NCBI RefSeq assembly: GCF_022513565.1
Contig: NZ_JAKWBE010000001.1
Span: 186,001-250,000, forward strand
DNA from: Streptomyces gilvus
GTDB lineage: Bacteria > Actinomycetota > Actinomycetes > Streptomycetales > Streptomycetaceae
Length of the DNA stretch: 64,000 nt
Direction: 5' to 3'
The notes under the pieces were generated by a model that did not search any database, was not told where the DNA came from, and saw only the letters and a list, made by a program, of their open reading frames with translations. Shown here piece by piece: positions 24,676-32,979 of this stretch. Within the stretch, counting starts at the first letter, position 1. The number at the start of each line of letters is the position of its first letter. The position numbers and the translations under genes are program-made.

Positions 24676-26628
24676 GTGCACACCCTGCCCTACGGCTCCT
24701 GGCCCTCACCCATCGACGCGGCCCTCGCCGCCGCGCACGACGGGCACCCCGAGTACGTCGGCTTCGTCGGCGACGAGGCGTGGTGGACCGAGCCGAGACC
24801 CGGCGAGGGCGGCCGGCGCACCCTCGTGCGGCGGCGTGTCGGGGGCCGGGAGGAGTCCGTCCTGCCCGCGCCGTGGAACGTCCGCAGCCGCGTCATCGAG
24901 TACGGCGGCCACCCCTGGGCCGGCGCGCTGGTGGACGGCCGGCCCGTCGTGGTGTTCGTGAACTTCGCCGACCAGCGGCTCTACCGCTGCGAACCCGGCG
25001 GCGAACCAAGCCCGTTGACCCCCGTCTCCCTCGTCGGCGGCGGACTGCGCTGGGCCGAGCCGCAGTTGCTGCCGGAGCGCGGTGAAGTGTGGGCCGTACT
25101 GGAGGAGTTCACCGGCGACGGGCCCACCGACGTGCGCCGCGTCCTGGCCGCCGTACCGCTCGACGGGTCGGCCGCGCGGGACCGGGGCGCCGTGCGCGAA
25201 CTCACCGGCGAGCGGCACCGGTTCGTCACCGGGCCGCGGCTCTCGCCCGACGGACGCAGCGCCGCCTGGCTCGCCTGGGACCACCCGCGCATGCCCTGGG
25301 ACGGCACCGAGCTGATCGTCGCCGGGGTCGGCGAGGACGGCACCCTGCACGGACCGCGGACGGTCGCCGGCGGGCCCGAGGAGTCGATCGCGCAGGCCGA
25401 CTGGGCGGCCGACGGCTCCCTGCTGTACGCGAGCGACCGCACCGGCTGGTGGAACCTCTACCGCGACGACGTACCCCTGTGCCCGCGCGAGGAGGAGTTC
25501 GGCGGGCCGCTGTGGAAGCTCGGCAACCGCTGGTTCGCGCCGCTCGCGAGCGGGCTGATCGCCGTCGTGCACGGCCGGGGCGCCGGCGCGCTGGGGATCC
25601 TGGATCCGGAGACCGGCGAGGTGGTCGACGCGGCCGGACCCTGGACGGAGTTCTCCCCCACGCTCGCGGTGCACGGCGAGCTGGTCGTCGGCGTCGGCGC
25701 CAGTCCGCGCAGCGGGTACGAGGTGGTCGAGCTGGACGCCGTCACCGGCCGGGCGCGGGTCATCGGCGCCGGGCACCAGGACGCCGTGGACCCCGCCCAC
25801 TACCCCGAACCGCAGATCCGCACCTTCACCGGACCCGACGGACGCGACATCCACGCCCACATCTACCCGCCGCACAACCCGGGGTGCGTCCCGCCCGCCG
25901 ACGAGCTGCCGCCCTACGTCGTGCGGGCGCACGGCGGCCCCACCAGCCGGGCACCGCTCGTGCTCGACCTGGAGATCGCCTACTTCACCTCCCGGGGCAT
26001 CGGCGTCGCCGAGGTCGACTACGGAGGCTCGACCGGCCACGGCCGCGCTTACCGGGACCGGCTGCGCGAGCAGTGGGGCGTGGTCGACGTCGAGGACTGC
26101 GCGGCCGTCGCCCTCGCGCTCGCCGACGAGGGCACCGCCGACCGCGACCGGCTCGCCGTCCGGGGCGGCAGCGCGGGCGGCTGGACCGCGGCCTCCTCGC
26201 TCGCCCAGACCGACGTCTACGCCTGCGGCACGATCCTCTACCCGGTCCTCGACCTCGCCTCCTGGGGCGACGGGGAGACCCACGACTTCGAGTCGCAGTA
26301 CCTGGAGTCCCTGGTCGGGCCGCGCGCCGAGGTGCCGGGACGGTACACGGAGCGCTCGCCGCTGGAGCACGCCGACCGGATCGCCGTGCCGTTCCTGCTG
26401 CTGCAGGGCCTGGACGACGTGATCTGCCCGCCCGCGCAGTGCGAGCGGTTCCTGGAGCGGATGCGGGGACGGCGGGTGCCGCACGCCTACCTCGCCTTCC
26501 CGGGGGAGGGGCACGGCTTCCGCCGGGCCGAGACCATGATCCGGGTCCTGGAGTCCGAACTCTCCCTCTACGCCCAGGTCTTCGGACTCGACCCGAGTGG
26601 CGCTGCGACCCTGGAGCTGTCCGAGTGA
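24676..26628 (+). CDS. S9 family prolyl-oligopeptidase-like serine peptidase
   Basis: A 650-residue acylaminoacyl-peptidase/dipeptidyl-peptidase-like enzyme of the S9C type. An N-terminal beta-propeller (residues about 20-380) has repeated blades, such as ASDRTGWWNLY and LSPDGRSAAWLAWDHPRMPW. An alpha/beta-hydrolase domain follows, with the nucleophile elbow VRGGSAGGWTA, Asp in LLQGLDDVICPP and His in FPGEGHGFRR. GTG at 24676 has GGGGGAG just upstream; the TTG at 24664 overlaps that site and is unlikely. It overlaps the S66 gene by 4 nt. It cleaves short peptides, likely the products supplied by the neighbouring peptidases. Confidence 0.92.
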   Translation: MHTLPYGSWPSPIDAALAAAHDGHPEYVGFVGDEAWWTEPRPGEGGRRTLVRRRVGGREESVLPAPWNVRSRVIEYGGHPWAGALVDGRPVVVFVNFADQRLYRCEPGGEPSPLTPVSLVGGGLRWAEPQLLPERGEVWAVLEEFTGDGPTDVRRVLAAVPLDGSAARDRGAVRELTGERHRFVTGPRLSPDGRSAAWLAWDHPRMPWDGTELIVAGVGEDGTLHGPRTVAGGPEESIAQADWAADGSLLYASDRTGWWNLYRDDVPLCPREEEFGGPLWKLGNRWFAPLASGLIAVVHGRGAGALGILDPETGEVVDAAGPWTEFSPTLAVHGELVVGVGASPRSGYEVVELDAVTGRARVIGAGHQDAVDPAHYPEPQIRTFTGPDGRDIHAHIYPPHNPGCVPPADELPPYVVRAHGGPTSRAPLVLDLEIAYFTSRGIGVAEVDYGGSTGHGRAYRDRLREQWGVVDVEDCAAVALALADEGTADRDRLAVRGGSAGGWTAASSLAQTDVYACGTILYPVLDLASWGDGETHDFESQYLESLVGPRAEVPGRYTERSPLEHADRIAVPFLLLQGLDDVICPPAQCERFLERMRGRRVPHAYLAFPGEGHGFRRAETMIRVLESELSLYAQVFGLDPSGAATLELSE

Positions 26629-27560
26629 GCGAAACCGTACGAGAACTCCGGCGCCCGCCCCGGCTCGCCCCCGGCGCCCGCGTCGCCGTCGTGGCGCCCG
26701 CCGGGCCCGTGCCGGAGGAGCGGGTGCAGGCCGGGCTCGACGTGCTGCGCGGCTGGGACCTCGACCCGGTCGTGGCGCCCCATGTCCTCGACCGGCACGG
26801 GCGGTTGGGGTATCTCGCGGGAACGGACGCGGACCGGGCCGCCGATCTGCAGAACGCCTGGTGCGACCCGTCGGTGGACGCGGTGCTGTGCGCGCGGGGC
26901 GGGTACGGGGCCCAGCGCACGGCCGACCTGCTGGACTGGGAGGCGATGCGGGCCGCCGGGCCGAAGGTGTTCGTCGGCTTCAGCGACATCACGGCGCTGC
27001 ACCAGGCGTTCGCCACCCGGCTGGGCCTGGTCACCCTGCACGGGCCGGCCGCCGCGGGCGTCGACTTCGTCAAGAACGCGCGGGCGCAGGAGCACCTCAG
27101 GGCCACGCTCTTCGCCCCGGAGACGGTCACCACGATCGCCTCCCGCGGCACCGCCCTGGTCCCGGGCCGGGCGCGGGGCGTGACCCTCGGCGGCTGTCTG
27201 AGCCTGCTCGCCTCCGACCTCGGCACGCCCCACGCGCGTGCGGACGCCCGGGGCGGGCTGCTGATGATCGAGGACGTCGGGGAGGCGCCGTACCGGATCG
27301 ACCGGATGCTCACCCAGCTGCTGCGCGCCGGCTGGCTCGACGGCATCCGCGGGGTCGCGCTCGGGTCCTGGACGCGGTGCGGGCCCTACGACGAGGTGCG
27401 CGCGGTGCTCGTCGACCGGCTCGGCGGTCTCGGCGTTCCGGTCGCGGACGAGTTCGGGTTCGGCCACTGCGAAGGGGCGCTGACCGTTCCCTTCGGCGTG
27501 GCCGCGGAGCTCGACGCCGACGCGGGCACGCTGACCCTGGCCGAACCGGCCCTGGACTGA
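26625..27560 (+). CDS. LD-carboxypeptidase (S66 family)
   Basis: A 311-residue cytosolic serine carboxypeptidase of the LdcA/MccF family. LdcA removes the terminal D-Ala from murein tetrapeptides during cell-wall recycling; MccF-type members hydrolyse peptidyl-nucleotide toxins. Visible motifs are VAVVAPAGPVPEER, CARGGYGAQRTADLLDW, VGFSDITALH (nucleophile Ser), LLMIEDVGEAPYRIDRML (catalytic Glu) and EFGFGHCEGALTVPFG (His). GTG 26625 overlaps the S9 stop by 4 nt. Its presence with a D-aminopeptidase suggests that muropeptides or other D-amino-acid peptides are the operon's food source. Confidence 0.92.
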   Translation: MSETVRELRRPPRLAPGARVAVVAPAGPVPEERVQAGLDVLRGWDLDPVVAPHVLDRHGRLGYLAGTDADRAADLQNAWCDPSVDAVLCARGGYGAQRTADLLDWEAMRAAGPKVFVGFSDITALHQAFATRLGLVTLHGPAAAGVDFVKNARAQEHLRATLFAPETVTTIASRGTALVPGRARGVTLGGCLSLLASDLGTPHARADARGGLLMIEDVGEAPYRIDRMLTQLLRAGWLDGIRGVALGSWTRCGPYDEVRAVLVDRLGGLGVPVADEFGFGHCEGALTVPFGVAAELDADAGTLTLAEPALD

Positions 27561-27585
27561 GCCGCCCACGCCGTAGGCTGGCGGA

Positions 27586-28140
27586 ATGCCACACGCTTCC
27601 CGCTACCTCGCCGAAGGCCCCCGCGTGGGGATACGTCACTTCACCTATGAGGACGGGGCCGAGTTCACGGCCCGCGCGCGCGAGAGCAAGGACCTGCACC
27701 ACCCCTGGCTGTTCCCGCCGGACGGCCCGGACGCGTACGCCGCCTACGCGGGCCGGCTGATCGAGGACCCGACCAAGGCCGGGTTCCTGGTCTGCGAGAA
27801 GGACGGCGAGCACGGCGACGGCGCGATCGCCGGGTTCGTCAACATCAACAACATCGTCCAGGGCGGCTTCCAGTGCGGGGCGCTCGGCTACGGCGCCTTC
27901 GCGCACGCCGCCGGACGGGGCCTGATGCGGGAGGGGCTGAACCTCGTCGTCGGGTACGCCTTCGGCCCGATGCGACTGCACCGGCTGGAGATCAACGCCC
28001 AGCCGCAGAACGCCGGGTCGATCGCCCTGGCCCGCAGCTGCGGCTTCCGTCTCGAGGGCTTCTCCCCGAAGATGATCTACATCGACGGCTCCTGGCGCGA
28101 CCACGAACGCTGGGCGATCACCGCCGAGATGCGGGCCTGA
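27586..28140 (+). CDS. GNAT family N-acetyltransferase (RimJ-like)
   Basis: A 184-residue acetyl-CoA-dependent N-acetyltransferase. The fold is clear: FTYEDGAEFTARARESKDLH, then AGFVNINNIVQGGFQCGALG, the acetyl-CoA-binding region GRGLMREGLNLVVGYAFGPM and LEINAQPQNAGSIALARSCG, which is the RimJ/RimL signature. It starts at ATG 27586, 25 nt after the S66 stop, so it is likely in the same operon. It may acetylate a peptide or protein N terminus. Immediately after its stop comes a truncated TPR gene. Confidence 0.88.
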   Translation: MPHASRYLAEGPRVGIRHFTYEDGAEFTARARESKDLHHPWLFPPDGPDAYAAYAGRLIEDPTKAGFLVCEKDGEHGDGAIAGFVNINNIVQGGFQCGALGYGAFAHAAGRGLMREGLNLVVGYAFGPMRLHRLEINAQPQNAGSIALARSCGFRLEGFSPKMIYIDGSWRDHERWAITAEMRA

Positions 28141-28691
28141 CGTCGATCTTCCCGCTCACCGAGTACCACCTGGGCGTCGCGCAGTGGCACGCCGGCGACC
28201 GGGCGCAGGCCGTGCCAAGCTGGGAGCGGGCCCTCGAACTCGCCCCCTCGCTCCGGCCGTTGCTGCGCTGCCTCGCCGTCGTCGACCAGGAGGACGGGTA
28301 CCCCGAGCGGGCCGCCGACCGGTACGCCGAGGCCTTCGACGACCTGTGCCACGAACGGCGCGACAACGGCGCGTCGTGGACCGCGGTCACGGCCGCGCTG
28401 GGCCGCGAGGCGATCGACGGGCTGCTCGCCGTGCGCCGTACCGCGAAGGCGCGCTCGGTGTGGGACCGGCTGCACCCGGCGACACGGGCGCGTGGCCGGT
28501 TCCGGCTGACCGAGGCGTGGATGCCGCTCGCGGAGGGGCGCCTTGAGGAGGCGCAGGACGTCTTCCGGGCCGGCTTCGAGATCGCCGACCTGCGCGAGGG
28601 CGCGGAGACGATCGGCCGTCTGCGGGCGCGGCTGACCGACGAGCCGCTGCCCGCGCACTACGCCTTCCGGACGCGGCCGACGGAGAGCTGA
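28141..28691 (+). pseudogene. DUF5107/TPR protein, C-terminal remnant
   Basis: The frame running to a stop at 28691 encodes TEYHLGVAQWHAGDRAQAVP, SWERALELAPSLRPLLRCLA, ALGREAIDGLLAVRR, and ends EIADLREGAETIGRLRARLT then PAHYAFRTRP. From memory this is the last about 170 residues of the long (about 1,100-residue) DUF5107-TPR carbohydrate-associated proteins of actinomycetes. No start codon with a ribosome-binding site lies near the left end. Homology begins almost at the stop of the acetyltransferase gene, so the rest was deleted exactly there. Codon usage is still good, so the loss may be recent. Confidence 0.7.
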
Positions 28692-28714
28692 GACCCCGGG
28701 ACCGGGGTCGTGGG

Positions 28715-29062
28715 CTACGCGTTGCGGTCCACGTACTCGTACACCGTGCCGTCCGGGTGCATCGCGATCAGGTTGCGGCCCCCCGGGGTCGTCACCGGGC
28801 CCGCGACGATGTGGGCGCCCAGCTCCGTCAGCACCCGGTGGGCCTCCTCGACGTCCTTGACGGCGATCGTCGCGGCGACCTTGCGCAGCGCCTCCAGCTC
28901 GGACTCGGGCCCGCTCATCAGCAGGAAGCAGCCGACCGCGGCCGCCCGCACGCCACCGCGTTCGAAACGGAGGGCTCTGCTGCCCGCGAGCCGCTCGTAG
29001 AACGGCACCGCCGTCTCCAGGTCGTCGACGCAGATCCGCAGCGTGGCTCCCAGAATGTCCAT
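28715..29062 (-). CDS. VOC (glyoxalase/bleomycin-resistance fold) family protein
   Basis: A 115-residue protein with two beta-alpha-beta-beta-beta modules: MDILGATLRICVDDLETAVP FYERL, then IAVKDVEEAHRVLTELGA and GRNLIAMHPDGTVYEYVD. These are the features of the vicinal-oxygen-chelate superfamily (glyoxalases, dioxygenases, antibiotic-binding proteins). ATG at 29062 gives the normal N terminus; a longer open frame begins at 29188 without support. The function cannot be specified. It is divergent from the holin-like gene. Confidence 0.85.
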   Translation of the reverse strand: MDILGATLRICVDDLETAVPFYERLAGSRALRFERGGVRAAAVGCFLLMSGPESELEALRKVAATIAVKDVEEAHRVLTELGAHIVAGPVTTPGGRNLIAMHPDGTVYEYVDRNA

Positions 29063-29152
29063 GCGCACGAGCCTAGTTGGGGCGAGGGGAGGAGGTGATC
29101 CGTTCCCCTGATCACCGGCGTGGCCGACGCGCGCCGCCGGCCCCGGCCGGGC

Positions 29153-29177
29153 GTTATGCGTACGTCCGTACGGGTAC
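29153..29177 (+). promoter_or_regulatory. SigB-like promoter (near consensus) for holin-like gene
   Basis: GTTA (29153-29156), 15 nt, then GGGTAC (29172-29177), 10 nt before the ATG at 29187. The Streptomyces SigB consensus, from recalled literature, is GNNT-N14-16-GGGTAY; here the -35 has one mismatch (A for T). If used, the leader would be very short or absent. Confidence 0.45.
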
Positions 29178-29186
29178 TCGGCGGCC

Positions 29187-29732
29187 ATGGAAGGCTTGGA
29201 TCATCTGGAGCATCTGGACAAGCACCTGGTCGACGAGCTGGCGCAGGTGGCACGCGAGACGGTGCGTGACGAACTGCGCGAACAGACTCGCAAGCAGCGC
29301 CGTACGGCCATGCTGTACGCCGCGTCCGGAGCCGTCGCCCTGTACGCGGGCGCGGCCGTCGCCCTCGCGGTGGGCCTGGCCCTCGCGATCGGTCTGCCCG
29401 ACTGGGCCGCCGCGCTGATCACCGCGGCCGTCCTGGGCGTCGTGGCCTACGTCCTGCGCGGCATGGCCCACCCGTCCGGCTCCCGGCCGACGCCGGAGCG
29501 CGAGGCCGAACTGGCGGCCGCCACCCAGGGCGACCGGGCCTTTGGCGCGCCGGCGCCCGTCACCCCGCCGACCGGGGGCGGAGCGCCCGTTCCGCCGATG
29601 CCGCCCGTCGCACCCGGCGGAGCCGCCGGCGCGGCCGGCGCCCCCGTCGTGGGCGAACCCGGGACCGGCATGGGCCCCCCGGCGCCGCGTCAGGACGACA
29701 TCGACCCCGAGCTGCCGCACCACCGGGCGTGA
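29187..29732 (+). CDS. Putative phage-holin-family membrane protein
   Basis: A 181-residue protein. The N-terminal amphipathic helix (MEGLDHLEHLDKHLVDELAQ, VARETVRDELREQT) is followed by two membrane segments, MLYAASGAVALYAGAAVALA and AALITAAVLGVVAYVLRGMA, then a long Pro/Ala/Gly-rich cytosolic tail (about residues 95-175). This is the layout of the actinobacterial holin-superfamily III or DUF1469-like small membrane proteins, which are stress-associated and not lytic. Start ATG 29187, 10 nt after a SigB-like -10. A short-chain dehydrogenase follows 30 nt later. Confidence 0.75.
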   Translation: MEGLDHLEHLDKHLVDELAQVARETVRDELREQTRKQRRTAMLYAASGAVALYAGAAVALAVGLALAIGLPDWAAALITAAVLGVVAYVLRGMAHPSGSRPTPEREAELAAATQGDRAFGAPAPVTPPTGGGAPVPPMPPVAPGGAAGAAGAPVVGEPGTGMGPPAPRQDDIDPELPHHRA

Positions 29733-29762
29733 TGCGTGGTGCGTAGGCGTTGGGGAGTGCCG

Positions 29763-30779
29763 GTGCCGGGCGAGAGCAGGACCGTCGTCGTGACCGGGGC
29801 CAGCGGCGGTGTGGGCCGGGCCACGGCGGTGGCCTTCGGCGCGAAGGGCGACCGGGTCGCCCTGCTGGCCCGGGGACGCGAGGGCCTGGCCGCGGCCGCC
29901 GACGACGTGCGGCGTGATGGGGGCGAGGCCCTGGTCGTGCCCGTGGACATGTCCGACGCGAAGGCCGTCGACGACGCGGCCCAGCAGGTCGTCGACATGT
30001 TCGGACACATCGACGTCTGGGTCAACAACGCGTTCACCGGGGTGTTCGCGCCGGTCACCGAGATCACGGCGGACGAGTTCCGCCGGGTGACCGAAGTGAC
30101 GTACCTGGGTTACGTGTTCGGCACGCGGGCCGCGCTGCGGCACATGCTGCCGCGGGACCGGGGCACCATCGTGCAGGTCGGTTCCGCGCTCGCCTACCGC
30201 GGGATTCCGCTGCAGTCGGCGTACTGCGGGGCCAAGCACGCCATCCAGGGGTTCAACGAGTCGCTGCGCTGCGAACTGCTGCACAGCGGCGCCGGCGTCC
30301 GCACCACGATGGTGCAGATGCCCGGGCTCAACACCCCGCAGTTCGACTGGGTGCTGAACCGGATGCCCGGCAGGGCCCGGCCCGTCGCGCCGGTGTACCA
30401 GCCGGAGGTGGCGGCGCGGGCGATCCTGCACGCGGCCTCGCACGGACGGCGGCGCGAGTACTGGGTCGGCGGATCCACGGTGGCCACCCTGCTCGCCAAC
30501 GCGGTGGCGCCCGGGATCCTGGACCGCTATCTGGCGCGGACGGCGTTCGACTCCCAGCAGGAGAAGGGCGAGCACGACGGGCCGAGCAACCTGTGGGCGC
30601 CGGTGGACGGCGCGCAGGGGCGGGACTTCGGGGCGCACGGGCGCTTCGACGACGAGGCGGTCGACGACAGCCCGCAGGACTGGGTCTCCCGCAACCGGTC
30701 GCGGATGGGCGCCGGACTGGTCGTCGCGGGCCTGGGCGCCGCGGTGACCACCGGGCTGCGCCGTCGCGGCGGCCACTGA
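29763..30779 (+). CDS. Short-chain dehydrogenase/reductase with C-terminal extension
   Basis: A 338-residue NAD(P)-dependent oxidoreductase. The cofactor motif TGASGGVGRATA is near residue 13, NNAFTGVF is near 90, catalytic Ser is in VGSALAYRG, and the YxxxK pair is in YCGAKHA (near 157). The extra C-terminal about 80 residues are acidic and polar and end in a single membrane-like helix (MGAGLVVAGLGAAVTTGLRR), so it is probably membrane-tethered. GTG at 29763 has GGGGAG upstream; earlier GTG codons are possible. It probably shares a transcript with the holin-like gene. Its last codons and stop are duplicated just downstream. Confidence 0.86.
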   Translation: MPGESRTVVVTGASGGVGRATAVAFGAKGDRVALLARGREGLAAAADDVRRDGGEALVVPVDMSDAKAVDDAAQQVVDMFGHIDVWVNNAFTGVFAPVTEITADEFRRVTEVTYLGYVFGTRAALRHMLPRDRGTIVQVGSALAYRGIPLQSAYCGAKHAIQGFNESLRCELLHSGAGVRTTMVQMPGLNTPQFDWVLNRMPGRARPVAPVYQPEVAARAILHAASHGRRREYWVGGSTVATLLANAVAPGILDRYLARTAFDSQQEKGEHDGPSNLWAPVDGAQGRDFGAHGRFDDEAVDDSPQDWVSRNRSRMGAGLVVAGLGAAVTTGLRRRGGH

Positions 30780-30847
30780 ACGGCGGCCACTGAACACGGA
30801 AGCACCAGCAACTACAGGCTGAACACGGGAGCACCAGCAACTACAGG
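30767..30847. repeat. Nested short tandem duplications after the SDR gene
   Basis: CGGCGGCCACTGAA occurs twice in tandem, exactly (30767-30780 and 30781-30794). The first copy contains the SDR stop codon. A 29-bp unit beginning CTGAACACGG and ending CAACTACAGG then follows twice (30790-30818 and 30819-30847) with one mismatch. The second copy runs into the inverted repeat of the terminator. Confidence 0.85.
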
Positions 30848-30883
30848 GTGGGCTGGGCCGGGCGGCTCAGCCCACCCTGTAGT
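30840..30883. terminator. Bidirectional terminator hairpin
   Basis: ACTACAGGGTGGGCTG (30840-30855) is perfectly complementary to 30868-30883, giving a 16-bp stem with a 12-nt GC loop. It lies between the convergent SDR and enolase-superfamily genes and overlaps the last codons and stop of the latter. It fits a bidirectional intrinsic terminator of the U-poor type common in Streptomyces. Confidence 0.75.
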
Positions 30884-31958
30884 CCTCCACTTCCTCCGTA
30901 CGCAGCGTCAGACCGTGGCCGACCCCGCACAGCGGCCGCACCGTTCCGCCCGTCGGGTCCAGGGCGCCGTCGAAGAACATGTCCTCGATGCGGACGTGGT
31001 CGTGGAACCACTCCATGTGCCGGATGTTGGGCAGCGAGGCGGCCGCCGCGGCGTGGGCGTGCGGGGCGCAGTGGGTGGAGACCTCCAGCCCGTGGGACTG
31101 GGCCAGGGCGGCGGCGCGCAGGAACTCGGTGATGCCGCCGCAGCGCGTGGCGTCGATCTGCAGACAGTCGACGGCGCCGGCCGCGATCATCCGGGCGAAG
31201 TACTGCAGGTCGTAGCCGTACTCGCCCGCCGTCACGTCGACGACCAGCGCGTCCCGGACCAGCCGCAGACCCGTCAGGTCGTCCGAGGAGACCGGTTCCT
31301 CGAACCAGCCCACCCCGTGCTCGGCGAGCGCGTGGCCGACCCGTACCGCCTGTTTGCGGGTGTAGGCGCCGTTGGCGTCGACGTACAGCTCGGCCTCGTC
31401 GCCGACGATGTGGCGGGCGGCCTGGACGCGGGCCAGGTCGCGCGGGACCGCCCGCCCCCAGCTCTCCCCGATCTTGATCTTGACGCGGGGGATCTGCTGC
31501 CCGTGCACCCAGCCGCCGAGCTGCGCCGCGAGATGCGTGTCGTGGTACGTGGTGAACCCGCCGCTGCCGTAGACCGGGACCCGCTCGTGGCAGACGCCGA
31601 GGACGCGGGCGAGGGGGAGTTCCAGGAGGCGGGCCTTGAGGTCCCACAGGGCGATGTCGAGCGCCGAGATGGCGCACCCCGCGATGCCCTGCCGGCCCGC
31701 GTTGCGCACCGAACGGCACATCGCGTCGTGCAGGGCGGGGATGTCGAACGGGTCCCGTCCCTCGACCAGGGAGGCCAGACTGTCGCGCAGGAAGTCCCCG
31801 ACCGCCGGCGGGCCGTACGTCCAGCCCGTGCCGGTCGCGTCGCCCGCGCTCACCTCGGCGATCACCATGGTCGTGGAGTCCCAGGCCATCGTGCCGTCGG
31901 CCTCGGGCGCGTCGGTCGGCACCGTGTAGACGGAGACGACGGGTCGGTGGAGTTTCAT
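30867..31958 (-). CDS. Enolase-superfamily protein (mandelate racemase/muconate lactonizing type)
   Basis: A 363-residue Mg-dependent sugar-acid dehydratase or epimerase. After the N-terminal capping domain come RVKIKIGESWG (catalytic Lys pair), AELYVDANGAY (metal Asp), GWFEEPVSSDD (metal Glu), DVTAGEYGYDLQYF (third metal Glu) and DCLQIDATRCGGITEFLRAA (catalytic Asp region), then a His-rich loop THCAPHAHAAAAASLPN. Length and all motifs are normal. The start ATG 31958 follows GGGGGAAG. It is the second gene of an operon with the F420-dependent oxidoreductase, 16 nt apart, so the two may act on one sugar-acid or sugar pathway. The substrate is unknown. Confidence 0.88.
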   Translation of the reverse strand: MKLHRPVVSVYTVPTDAPEADGTMAWDSTTMVIAEVSAGDATGTGWTYGPPAVGDFLRDSLASLVEGRDPFDIPALHDAMCRSVRNAGRQGIAGCAISALDIALWDLKARLLELPLARVLGVCHERVPVYGSGGFTTYHDTHLAAQLGGWVHGQQIPRVKIKIGESWGRAVPRDLARVQAARHIVGDEAELYVDANGAYTRKQAVRVGHALAEHGVGWFEEPVSSDDLTGLRLVRDALVVDVTAGEYGYDLQYFARMIAAGAVDCLQIDATRCGGITEFLRAAALAQSHGLEVSTHCAPHAHAAAAASLPNIRHMEWFHDHVRIEDMFFDGALDPTGGTVRPLCGVGHGLTLRTEEVEDYRVG

Positions 31959-31974
31959 CGCCGCTTCCCCCGGG

Positions 31975-32934
31975 TCAGGACTGCTGGAGCTGCGGCAGCA
32001 CCTTCGTACGGTAGAAGTCGAAGAAGCCGCGCAGGTCGGGGCCGATCTGGTTGACGTAGACGCGGTCGAAGCCCGCGTCGGCGAACTGCCGCAGTTCGGC
32101 GACGTGCTCGTCGACGTCGTCGCCGCACACCCGGTTCTCGCGCACCATGTCCTCGGTGACCAACTGCTGCGCCTGCTCGAAGTGCCTGGGGGAGGGCAGC
32201 ACCTGGCTCAGCTCGCCGGGCAGCTGCTCGTTGGCCCACAGCCGGTGCACGGTCCGTACCGCCTCGTCCCTGTCGAGGTCGTAGCAGACCTTGGTGCCGC
32301 CGCTGACCAGTTTCCCGCCGCCCCCGCCCTTGCGGTACCGCTCCACCATGGAGGCGTCCGGCATCATCGTGATGTAGCCGTCGCCGATCCGGGACGCCAG
32401 CTGGGTGGCGGCCGGTCCGAAGCCGGATATGTCGATGGGCACGGGCTGGTCGGGGACGGTGTAGAGGCGGGCGTTCTCCACCGTGTAGTGCGGGCCGTGG
32501 TGGTTGACCTCCTCGCCGGTGAACAGCCGGCGCATCACCTGGATCGCCTCCTCCAGCATCTCCAGGCGCACATGGGCGGGCGGCCAGTGGTCGCCGAGGA
32601 TGTGCTCGTTGAGCGCCTCGCCCGAGCCGAGGCCCAGCCGGAAGGCGCCGTCGGTCATCACCGCGCTGGTCGCCGCGGCCTGCGCCACCACCGCCGGGTG
32701 CATCCGCACGGTCGGGCAGGTCACGGCCGTCTCGACCGGCAGCGACACGGCCTCGGACAGTGCGCCGATGACCGACCAGACGAACGGGCTCTGGCCCTGC
32801 TCGTCGTTCCAGGGGTGGTAGTGGTCCGAGATCCACAGCGCCTGGAACCCGGCCTGTTCGGCCATCCGCGCCTGCTCGATCAGCTCGGCGGGACCGTACT
32901 GCTCGCACGAGAGGAAGTAACCGTACTCGGGCAT
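31975..32934 (-). CDS. LLM-class F420-dependent oxidoreductase (G6PDH-like subfamily)
   Basis: A 319-residue flavin/F420-dependent TIM-barrel enzyme of the luciferase-like superfamily. It begins EYGYFLSCEQYGPAELIEQA and has ALWISDHYHPWNDEQGQSPF, TAVTCPTVRMHPAVVAQAAA, RLGLGSGEALNEH and DISGFGPAATQLASRIGDGY, the pattern of the F420-dependent glucose-6-phosphate-dehydrogenase-like family. ATG at 32934 lies 10 nt after GGAGG. It heads the operon with the enolase-superfamily gene and is divergent from NDH-2. A close SigB-type promoter lies upstream. It probably reduces F420 with a sugar or sugar-phosphate donor; the exact donor is unknown. Confidence 0.88.
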   Translation of the reverse strand: MPEYGYFLSCEQYGPAELIEQARMAEQAGFQALWISDHYHPWNDEQGQSPFVWSVIGALSEAVSLPVETAVTCPTVRMHPAVVAQAAATSAVMTDGAFRLGLGSGEALNEHILGDHWPPAHVRLEMLEEAIQVMRRLFTGEEVNHHGPHYTVENARLYTVPDQPVPIDISGFGPAATQLASRIGDGYITMMPDASMVERYRKGGGGGKLVSGGTKVCYDLDRDEAVRTVHRLWANEQLPGELSQVLPSPRHFEQAQQLVTEDMVRENRVCGDDVDEHVAELRQFADAGFDRVYVNQIGPDLRGFFDFYRTKVLPQLQQS

Positions 32935-32979
32935 GGGGGTGTTGCCTCCGCGACGTCGGCGGTTGGTGTCCCGGACCGG

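Noticed and set aside
25089..26560. Long plus-strand frame overlapping the S9 peptidase in another frame
   Set aside because: It reads as an Arg-rich shadow. Only its last part (from 26625) is the true S66 gene, which has its own GTG and motifs.
28261..28310. Additional GGGTAC motifs at about 22.99, 25.72, 26.90 and 28.29 kb as SigB promoters
   Set aside because: They lie inside coding sequence in GC-rich Gly-Tyr codons and lack a start codon at a suitable distance.
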